The position numbers and the translations under genes are program-made. A stretch of DNA of 64,000 nt. It comes from Streptomyces rimosus subsp. rimosus (GTDB lineage: Bacteria > Actinomycetota > Actinomycetes > Streptomycetales > Streptomycetaceae). Shown one piece after another: positions 59,075 to 64,000 of this stretch; position 1 is the first letter of the stretch; each line of letters opens with the position of its first letter. The notes beneath the pieces were generated by a model. The model did no database searches and was not told where the DNA came from. It worked only from the letters and a program-made list of their open reading frames with translations. The stretch is from positions 57,170 to 121,169 of the forward strand of contig NZ_JOCQ01000015.1 in the NCBI RefSeq assembly GCF_000720725.1. Reading direction: 5' to 3'.

Positions 59075-59872
59075 GTGGCCGCACCATGGAGAGTTGACGG
59101 CGCCTCACCCGGCCCCGGTGCCCGTTCCGGTGCCCGCGCCGGTTCCACCACCGGTTCCCGTACGTACCCGATGCGGCGGACGCTGTTCGTGCTGGCCGTG
59201 GTCGGTGTCCTGCTCTGCGGCGGATATCTCGCCGTACGGGAAACGGCCCGATGGGCGGTGGCGCACCCGGGCCCGGCCCTCGGCGTGGGCGCCGTCGTCC
59301 TCCCGCTCCTCCTGGCGCTGGCCGTGGTGGCGGTCCGCGGCATGCCGCGGCTGCGCGAGTTGCGGCGGGCGGCGCGGGCGGGGAAGGCCGAGGCGGAGGC
59401 GCAGGTGGCGGCGATGGCGGCGGCCGCCCCGGCCCCGGAGGCCGACGAGGTGACCGTGGCCGTGGCGGCCGACGCGGCGCCCTGGCGCGTCGAGGACTTC
59501 CTCGCTCTCGACGCGGACGGCTTCGAGCAGGCGATAGCCCGCCTCTGCGAACGGGACGGCTGCCGGGACGTCCAGGTGGTCGGTGGCGCGGGGGACCTCG
59601 GCGCGGATGTGCTGGCCACCGCGTCCGACGGCCGGCGGATCATCATCCAGTGCAAGCGGTACGGCGAGACGCACAAGGTCGGCTCCCAGGACGTACAGCG
59701 TTTCGGCGGCACCTGCTTCACGGTGCACGAGGCCGAGGTCGCCGCCGTCGTCACCACGAGCACCTTCACCGAACCGGCCGCCGACTACGCCGCCACCTGC
59801 GGCATCCGCTGCTTCGACGGCGAGCGGCTGGTGGCATGGTCGAACGGCGCCGGGCCGGCGCCCTGGGGGTGA
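59075..59872 (+). CDS. Membrane-anchored Mrr-like restriction endonuclease-fold protein
   Basis: A 265-residue protein. AAGGAG lies 8 nt before GTG 59075. Two membrane segments (RRTLFVLAVVGVLLCGGYLAV and HPGPALGVGAVVLPLLLALAVVAV) occupy residues about 33-90. The C-terminal domain from residue about 135 (FLALDADGFEQAIARLCERDGC, then GGAGDLGADVLATASDGRRIIIQCKRYG) is an Mrr_cat restriction endonuclease fold with D and Q-x-K catalytic residues. Such proteins may cut modified or foreign DNA at the membrane. Its stop and the next start share a base (TGATG), so a 51-residue protein is co-translated. Confidence 0.83.
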   Translation: MAAPWRVDGASPGPGARSGARAGSTTGSRTYPMRRTLFVLAVVGVLLCGGYLAVRETARWAVAHPGPALGVGAVVLPLLLALAVVAVRGMPRLRELRRAARAGKAEAEAQVAAMAAAAPAPEADEVTVAVAADAAPWRVEDFLALDADGFEQAIARLCERDGCRDVQVVGGAGDLGADVLATASDGRRIIIQCKRYGETHKVGSQDVQRFGGTCFTVHEAEVAAVVTTSTFTEPAADYAATCGIRCFDGERLVAWSNGAGPAPWG

Positions 59873-60027
59873 TGGCGCGCATCCGCGGCTTTCGCCGCAC
59901 CGTGCTCGGCCGCGAGGCCGACGGCACTGCGGAGATCGGGCCGCACTCCGGAGATCAGGAGCTGGAGGCCGAGCTCGCCGAGGCGGAGGAGGCCTCGGAG
60001 CCGCCCCCACCGGCCTGCGCAGAATGA
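59872..60027 (+). CDS. 51-residue acidic protein coupled to the Mrr-like nuclease
   Basis: ATG 59872 overlaps the nuclease stop by one base. The product starts MARIRGFRRTVLGREADG and ends in a Glu/Ala-rich tail (ELEAELAEAEEASEPPPP). The Arg-rich N-terminus and acidic C-terminus suggest a small binding or regulatory partner of the nuclease, but this is inference. No family is recognised. It converges on the SDR gene 62 bp away. Confidence 0.55.
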   Translation: MARIRGFRRTVLGREADGTAEIGPHSGDQELEAELAEAEEASEPPPPACAE

Positions 60028-60088
60028 TCCGTGCTGCGGTCCCGCCTTGACGGTCCGCCTCCCTCGCGGGCGGCGGACCGGTCTCCGG

Positions 60089-60673
60089 TTACGGGCGTAT
60101 GGTCAGGCCCTGGGCGCTGCCTTCCACGGCCTCTGCATACGCGCGGGCCACCTCCGAGACGGGAGTGCCGTCGGTCGAGTCCATGCCCAGGCTTTCCAGG
60201 GTCTCCTTGATCCACCCCGGGCTGATGAGATTGATACGCAGATTCCGCGGCAACTCACCGGCCGCGTTGCGGACGAAGCCCTCCAGGCCGGCATTGATAA
60301 GGGCCCCCAGCGACCCACCGGCCAGCGGAGCGGAGAAGGTGCCTCCGGTCAGCGTGACGGAGCCGCCGTCCCGGAGGTGATGCACGGCTCGTCGGGCCAG
60401 GGCAACCTGTCCCAGAAGCTTGCCTTGCACTCCCGCAGAGAACGCGTCATCCGTCACCGACGCCAAGTCCACCAGTGGACCGTTGGCAGCACAGCACACC
60501 ACCGCGTCAAGGTCCGGCACCTCGTCGAAGAGCGCATCCATAGAGGAAGGATCTTCCAGATCCACCGTCACCGGGCCTCTGCGCGAAGCCTCCACGACCT
60601 GATGAGCAGCCTCCAGCGCGCGAACGACAGCACTGCCGACCGTTCCGGTCGCCCCGATCACAAGTACCTTCAT
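60089..60673 (-). CDS. Short-chain dehydrogenase without canonical Tyr-Lys pair
   Basis: A 194-residue Rossmann-fold protein from ATG 60673 (the family N-terminus MKVLVIGATGTVGSAVV); an in-frame ATG at 60685 would add 4 residues. VIGATGTVGSAVVRALE binds the nucleotide and CCAANG is the NNAG-equivalent. Where SDRs have YxxxK, this has GGSLGALINAGLEGFVRNAAGELP: the Tyr and Lys are absent, as in a known subfamily. It may bind NAD(P) without ordinary dehydrogenase activity. At 194 residues it is shorter than usual (about 250), lacking the C-terminal substrate-binding part. Confidence 0.8.
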   Translation of the reverse strand: MKVLVIGATGTVGSAVVRALEAAHQVVEASRRGPVTVDLEDPSSMDALFDEVPDLDAVVCCAANGPLVDLASVTDDAFSAGVQGKLLGQVALARRAVHHLRDGGSVTLTGGTFSAPLAGGSLGALINAGLEGFVRNAAGELPRNLRINLISPGWIKETLESLGMDSTDGTPVSEVARAYAEAVEGSAQGLTIRP

Positions 60674-60784
60674 GCCATCGATCATGTCAGTGGTGGCACC
60701 CCGCGAGCGGCACCATCCAAGCCTCGCGCAGCGGAACTACCTGCGGTATCGGAGGCGCAGCAGCCACTACCGGACCGTCGGCTC

Positions 60785-61195
60785 TCACCTCGGCCCTCCG
60801 GCGCCCTTCGAGAAGGCGTTGACGGGCTCTTCCATGAGCTTCACGAACTTCGTGTGGCCCTTCTCGCCCGCGTGGGCGCGAATCCACGCGTTCGCCTGCA
60901 TGGGATTGTCCCAACAGGCGGAACGCGCGCCGCACATCGCGCCGTCGTCCTGTTCGGTGATGCACTCGACGGAGTGCTTCCGGATGCCGGTGATCTGGAC
61001 TTCCATGGAGGTCGGCGCGGGGGCGGGGGCGGGAGTTGCCATGGTCGCACCTTCGGGCCGGGAGAGGTCGCGGGCGGTCTCGTTGCCGCCACTGGTGCGC
61101 ATGAGGAGCATGCCGTCGTGCCCGCTTGAGCGCATGAGCCGGGTGAGGGTTACCCGGCTGGGGCTGGAACTCGGGATGGGATTCGGGTTGTTCAC
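60785..61195 (-). CDS. Hypothetical protein with DUF7848-like C-terminus
   Basis: A 136-residue protein from GTG 61195. Third-position GC is high through the whole frame, which supports that start; ATG 61042, with AAGG 8 nt upstream, is the alternative (85 residues). The C-terminal 85 residues contain HSVECITEQDDGAMCGARSACWDNPMQANAWIRAHAGEKGHTKFVKL, resembling the Cys-pair plus WxxxHxxxxxH block of DUF7848 proteins. The N-terminal third is Ser/Pro-rich. It lies upstream of the XRE/DUF397 locus, divergent from it. Function unknown. Confidence 0.6.
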   Translation of the reverse strand: MNNPNPIPSSSPSRVTLTRLMRSSGHDGMLLMRTSGGNETARDLSRPEGATMATPAPAPAPTSMEVQITGIRKHSVECITEQDDGAMCGARSACWDNPMQANAWIRAHAGEKGHTKFVKLMEEPVNAFSKGAGGPR

Positions 61196-61520
61196 TTGGG
61201 GTCACCGTTCCTGAGGTGTCGGAAGACGCGACGGCAGGCGCGTACTGGGCCGTGTCTTCGGTGGTCTTCGGACGTTTGGCAGAGAGGGTGTACGGCCGGA
61301 CCAATACGCCGTTCAGCCGCGGCAGTTCCGGCGGACGGGTCACGTGTTGAGCGTCGCGTGCTGGTCAGCGTCATATCGGGGTGGCGGGGGGCGGATGTGA
61401 GTGGTCCTGGGGCAGGCCCGCCCCTCTTCGTAGCGGTTGCACTACCGGGCAGCATCAGCGTGGCCCAATGCCGAGCACCCTTCAACCTGTCAATTCGGCA
61501 TGGAAGGTCGGTGATCGCCC
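61196..61520. other. Divergent control region before the XRE/DUF397 locus, with possible gene remnant
   Basis: Most of these 325 bp look non-coding. On the minus strand from 61343 a GTG-led frame (RLNGVLVRPYTLSAKRPKT...) resembles the N-terminus of small Streptomyces hypothetical proteins that often precede DUF7848 genes, but the frame runs on without a stop. It may be a frame-shifted remnant. Promoters for the XRE gene should lie at 61400-61510, where base composition drops. Confidence 0.35.
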
Positions 61521-62357
61521 TTGAATCGCAAGGAGTTGGAGCCGGAGAGTAGCCCCCAAGCCGCCTTCGGGGCGCGTCTACGCGGTGCGCGAGAGGCGCG
61601 CGGCTGGACACAGGACAGCCTGGCCGAGCGCATGGGGTACTCCAGCGTGCACATTTCGGCGGTCGAAACTGGTCGCAAACCTTCGACCCTGCGCTTTTCG
61701 CGCAGTGCGGACAGGGCGTTCGGACTTGAGGGCAAGGCGGACACGTTCGAAAGCGAGTTCCGCGAGGTGCGGCACGGGAGCCTGTTGGAAGGGTTCCCGG
61801 AGTACGTCGCGTATGAGGGGCGGGCGGTTGAGGTACGGCTCTACGAGGTGGGTGTCATCCCGGGTTTGCTTCAAACGGCGGAGTACGCAGCAACGCTGGA
61901 GGCGGATGCCGTACGGCGAGAAATGACTACGGCCGAACAGGCCCAGGAACGGGTGGCACTTGTGTCTCGCAGGCAAGGCGCGTTGGTCCGCACCCCGTCC
62001 CCTCTGCTCCATGCGGTCCTCGACGAGAGCTGCGTCCGTCGGCCGATGGGGGACGCCGCGGTCATGGATGACCAGTTCGCCCGTCTGCTGAAGTTCGCGG
62101 AGATGCCGAACACGGTCCTCCAGGTCGCCCCCTTCAGCATGGGTGCACGACGGCCGTTCAGCCTGCCCGTAACCGTGTTGACCATGGCCGACCGCTCGAT
62201 CATGTCCTATGCCGAGTCGGCGCAGCGGGGGCATCTGGAACGCGATGGCGCGTCAGTCACGCTCATACTGAAGGCATACCATCAGCTGCAGGCCGAAGCG
62301 CTCTCCCAGGCTGCGTCCACGGCCATGCTCGAAGAGCTTCGAAAGGGCTTCCAGTGA
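61521..62357 (+). CDS. XRE/DUF5753 transcriptional regulator
   Basis: A 278-residue regulator. TTG 61521 is used; no strong GGAGG precedes it. Residues 12-70 form the helix-turn-helix (FGARLRGAREARGWTQDSLAERMGYSSVHISAVETGRKPS). The rest is DUF5753 (FPEYVAYEGRAVEVRLYEVGVIPGLLQTAEYA to the C-terminus), the WhiJ/AbaA-type sensor. It overlaps a DUF397 gene by 4 bp (GTGA). Such pairs are abundant in Streptomyces, regulate development or act as TA-like pairs. Part of its 3' end is duplicated downstream. Confidence 0.88.
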   Translation: MNRKELEPESSPQAAFGARLRGAREARGWTQDSLAERMGYSSVHISAVETGRKPSTLRFSRSADRAFGLEGKADTFESEFREVRHGSLLEGFPEYVAYEGRAVEVRLYEVGVIPGLLQTAEYAATLEADAVRREMTTAEQAQERVALVSRRQGALVRTPSPLLHAVLDESCVRRPMGDAAVMDDQFARLLKFAEMPNTVLQVAPFSMGARRPFSLPVTVLTMADRSIMSYAESAQRGHLERDGASVTLILKAYHQLQAEALSQAASTAMLEELRKGFQ

Positions 62358-62554
62358 CGACCGAATCCCCCCGATGGGTCAAGTCTTCGTACAGCGGTAA
62401 CGGCGGCCAGTGCATAGAGGTCGCCACCAACCTCGTCGCCTCTCGCGGCTTGGTCCCCGTTCGTGACAGCAAGGACCCGAACGGCCCGGTCCTGACGCTG
62501 CACCCCGCCGCCTTCGCCGGGCTGGTCGAGTTCGCCCGGCGGGCAGCCGTCTGA
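62354..62554 (+). CDS. DUF397 protein, copy 1
   Basis: A 66-residue protein. The family signature is WVKSSYSGNGGQCIEVA, VPVRDSKDPNGPVLTLHPAAFAGLVEFAR. GTG 62354 overlaps the DUF5753 regulator stop by 4 bp. DUF397 proteins such as BldB relatives are thought to work with their XRE partner, perhaps as antagonist or co-regulator. It differs from copy 2 at a few residues (Ser-Gly versus Ser-Asn after SSY, Gln versus Asp before Cys). Confidence 0.9.
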   Translation: MTTESPRWVKSSYSGNGGQCIEVATNLVASRGLVPVRDSKDPNGPVLTLHPAAFAGLVEFARRAAV

Positions 62555-62578
62555 TGCAACCCGTCTGAACGGCCCACA

Positions 62579-62612
62579 AGCCCCGCCACTCCTGTACCGG
62601 AGCGGCGGGGCT
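62579..62612 (+). terminator. Terminator after DUF397 copy 1
   Basis: AGCCCCGCC (62579-62587) pairs with GGCGGGGCT (62604-62612), with four more inner pairs after one mismatch. It is part of the duplicated 369-bp block. Confidence 0.6.
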
Positions 62613-62640
62613 CCCTCATGTCCTAGGCGAGCGGCACCCG

Positions 62641-62883
62641 CTGTAGCAGGTGGCGCCGTACGAGGTGGGGGAGCACCGCACGTTTGACGTGCCCGTCAAC
62701 ATCTTGACGCGGCAGGACCGTTACTTGATCTGCTACGCCGAATCGCAGGTGCAAGGAAACCTGGACCGGGAGAGTACCTCCGTGGTGCCCGTGCTGACGG
62801 CATACCATCAGGTGCAGGCCGAAGCGCTCTCCCAGGCTGCGTCCACGGCCATGCTCGAAGAGCTTCGAAAGGGCTTCCAGTGA
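62641..62883 (+). pseudogene. 3' fragment of an XRE/DUF5753 gene
   Basis: The frame encodes only the last 79 residues of a DUF5753 protein (QVAPYEVGEHRTFDVPVNILTRQDRYLICYAESQVQGNL...), beginning after an in-frame TAG at 62644-62646. About half its residues match the intact regulator up to AYHQ, after which the two are almost identical. No start codon or helix-turn-helix domain remains. GTG 62650 could allow a 77-residue product, but a ribosome site is lacking. It is the 5' truncated partner of DUF397 copy 2. Confidence 0.8.
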
Positions 62884-63080
62884 CGACCGAATTCCCCCGT
62901 TGGGTCAAGTCTTCATACAGCAACAACGGCGGCGACTGCATAGAGGTCGCCACCAACCTCGTCGCCTCTCGCGGCCTGGTCCCCGTTCGTGACAGCAAGG
63001 ACCCGAACGGCCCGGTCCTGACGCTGCACCCCACCGCCTTCGCCGGGCTGGTTGAGTTCGCCCGGCGGGCAGCCGTCTGA
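62880..63080 (+). CDS. DUF397 protein, copy 2
   Basis: A 66-residue DUF397 protein, almost identical to copy 1 (WVKSSYSNNGGDCIEVATNLVASRG). GTG 62880 overlaps the stop of the truncated DUF5753 fragment as copy 1 overlaps the intact gene. Since the upstream partner is broken, its expression would depend on read-through or on translation of the fragment. It is intact and probably came from partial duplication and sequence homogenisation. Confidence 0.85.
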   Translation: MTTEFPRWVKSSYSNNGGDCIEVATNLVASRGLVPVRDSKDPNGPVLTLHPTAFAGLVEFARRAAV

Positions 63081-63104
63081 TGCAACCCGTCTGAACGGCC
63101 CACA

Positions 63105-63138
63105 AGCCCCGCCACTCCGGTACCGGAGCGGCGGGGCT
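63105..63138. terminator. Terminator between DUF397 copy 2 and iclR
   Basis: The same hairpin as copy 1; here the inner part CTCCGGTACCGGAG is fully palindromic. It lies between convergent genes and can serve both. Confidence 0.6.
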
Positions 63139-63148
63139 CCCTCATGTC

Positions 63149-63955
63149 CTAGGCAAGGGGCACCCGCAGGTACCGCCCCGCCGTCCGCAGATCCGCCTCA
63201 ATACGCGCCGCGGCTGCCCGCAGCGGGGGCAGGAAGGCGTCGCGGTCCTCGGTGGGGGAGCGGCGGCCCGCGTGGGTGGAGATGTTGACGGCGGCGACGA
63301 CGCGGGCGTCGCGGTCGCGGACGGGGACGGCGATCGAGCGCAGGCCCTCCTCCAACTCCTCGTCCACCAGGGCGTAACCGTCCTCGCCGGCCTGCTCCAG
63401 CAGGGCCGTGAGGCGTTCGGGGGAGGTGACCGTGTGCTGGGTGAGCGGGGTGAGGACGGCGCGGGCGAGGTGTGCCGTGCGTTCGGCCGGTGGCAGGCCC
63501 GCGAGCAGGACCCGGCCCATGGAGGTCGGGTAGGCCGGGAAGCGGGTGCCCACGGTGATGTTGACGCTCATGATCCGTACGGTGGGGACCCGCGCCACGT
63601 ACTGGATGTCCGTACCGGACAGCACCGCCATCGAAGCGGAGTCGTGCACCTGCTCCACCAGTGTCGCCAGGTGGGGCTGGGCGATCTCGGGCAGTGTGAG
63701 GCCCGACAGCGGGGCGAAGCCCAGGTCGAGCACCTTCGGCGTGGGGCGGAAGAGGCGCCCGTCCGTGGTGAGGTAGCCGAGGTGTTCCAGGGTGATCAGG
63801 GCGCGCCGGGCGGTGGCCCGGGCGAGCCCGGTGGCCTCGGCCACGGCGGTCAGCGGCAGTTCGGCGCGGCCGGTGCCGAACGCGGTGAGCGTGAGCAGGC
63901 CGCGGGCCAGTGACTCCACGAACTCCGGGCCCAGCTCCTGTTTGGAGGCGCGCAT
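63149..63955 (-). CDS. IclR family transcriptional regulator (PcaR/PobR-like)
   Basis: A 268-residue regulator. Residues about 15-75 are the winged helix (FVESLARGLLTLTAFGTGRAELPLTAVAEATGLARATARRALITLEHLGYL). The effector domain starts near 90 (LDLGFAPLSGLTLPEIAQPHLATLVEQVHDSASMAVL) and carries TSMGRVLLAGL and EELEEGLRSIAVPVRDRDARVVAAVNIS, as in beta-ketoadipate pathway regulators. The inducer would be an aromatic acid or catabolite such as protocatechuate. ATG 63955 lies 45 bp from the window edge; a longer start beyond the edge cannot be ruled out. Any target operon would be upstream, outside the window. Confidence 0.87.
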   Translation of the reverse strand: MRASKQELGPEFVESLARGLLTLTAFGTGRAELPLTAVAEATGLARATARRALITLEHLGYLTTDGRLFRPTPKVLDLGFAPLSGLTLPEIAQPHLATLVEQVHDSASMAVLSGTDIQYVARVPTVRIMSVNITVGTRFPAYPTSMGRVLLAGLPPAERTAHLARAVLTPLTQHTVTSPERLTALLEQAGEDGYALVDEELEEGLRSIAVPVRDRDARVVAAVNISTHAGRRSPTEDRDAFLPPLRAAAARIEADLRTAGRYLRVPLA

Positions 63956-64000
63956 CCAGGAGGCGTGCCGGGTGGTGGAGGCGGCGGGGGAGGGCAGGGG

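Larger units (their letters stand above)
62273..62641 (+). repeat. Direct repeat copy 1 (369 bp)
   Basis: It is nearly identical (roughly 95%) to 62799-63167, at a 526-bp offset. The block runs from the 3' end of the DUF5753 gene through DUF397 and the terminator to the last codons of the IclR gene. In copy 1 those codons (minus strand RVPLA then TAG, near 62623-62641) are an orphan remnant of iclR. Confidence 0.85.
62799..63167 (+). repeat. Direct repeat copy 2 (369 bp)
   Basis: This is the second copy of the block at 62273-62641. It ends inside the true 3' end of the IclR gene (stop codon at 63149-63151). Confidence 0.85.

Noticed and set aside
1..64000. tRNA, rRNA, insertion sequences, integrase or attachment sites
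   Set aside because: No cloverleaf-like 70-90 bp segments, rRNA motifs, transposase or recombinase motifs, or flanking terminal repeats were seen; absence is judged by eye only.

Overview
The window is high-GC actinobacterial chromosome, almost certainly Streptomyces. Signs of this are the very strong G/C bias at third codon positions, many GTG and TTG starts with GGAGG-type ribosome sites, and lineage-typical families: an AfsR/SARP-type regulator with NB-ARC and TPR domains, a SAV2148-type HEPN protein, DUF5753/DUF397 pairs, DUF7848 proteins, an F420-type luciferase-like oxidoreductase, a sugar ABC transporter without its own ATPase, and a 27-residue cysteine-operon leader peptide with the RRHVDLGR motif. 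I saw no rRNA, tRNA, CRISPR array, transposase or integrase.

Layout. 1-15.6 kb, mostly plus strand: a secreted copper-amine-oxidase-like protein apparently split over two genes; a HEPN protein; a large SARP regulator; a DnaQ-type exonuclease; an APH-like phosphotransferase (minus); a three-gene sugar ABC importer behind a promoter-overlapping inverted repeat; a macrolide glycosyltransferase; and a subtilisin-family protease with a structured leader. 15.7-30.2 kb, minus strand: a 13-gene glycan or glycoside cluster with the enzymes expected for ADP-heptose synthesis (GmhA, HldE, GmhB-like), seven glycosyltransferases, a carbamoyltransferase, a UDP-glucuronate decarboxylase-like SDR and a pyruvyltransferase-like protein. 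30.4-31.1 kb: a toxin-antitoxin-like pair behind a perfect 20-bp palindrome. 31.4-37.3 kb: an MFS exporter, a DUF2795 stress protein, an ATP-grasp ligase coupled to a CocE-type hydrolase, and a phosphodiesterase.

37.3-47.1 kb, minus strand: one long sulfur-assimilation operon. It runs leader peptide, sulfite reductase, small Cys-rich protein, cysH, cysC, cysD, cysN, ssuA, ssuB, ssuC and a sirohydrochlorin chelatase. The genes cover sulfate activation, APS/PAPS reduction, sulfite reduction, sulfonate uptake and metal insertion for siroheme. Nearly all junctions overlap by 4 bp or are very close.

47.2-64 kb: a mosaic of small units. These are a GNAT acetyltransferase, an F420-type oxidoreductase, a GAF/winged-helix regulator, an acyl-CoA dehydrogenase divergent from a YihY/BrkB membrane protein, a DUF7848 pair divergent from an XRE regulator, an ArsR-MFS divergon with two near-identical operators, an LPATG surface protein, an aromatic-acid-type MFS importer, a membrane-anchored Mrr-like nuclease with a 51-residue partner, and a partly duplicated, mosaic XRE/DUF397 locus next to an IclR regulator.

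The strongest leads are the ADP-heptose cluster in a Gram-positive background, the split amine oxidase, the cysteine leader peptide, the coupled ATP-grasp/CocE pair, the palindrome-controlled TA module and the ArsR double operator. All functional calls are made by reading the sequence and from memory of families; no database search was run.
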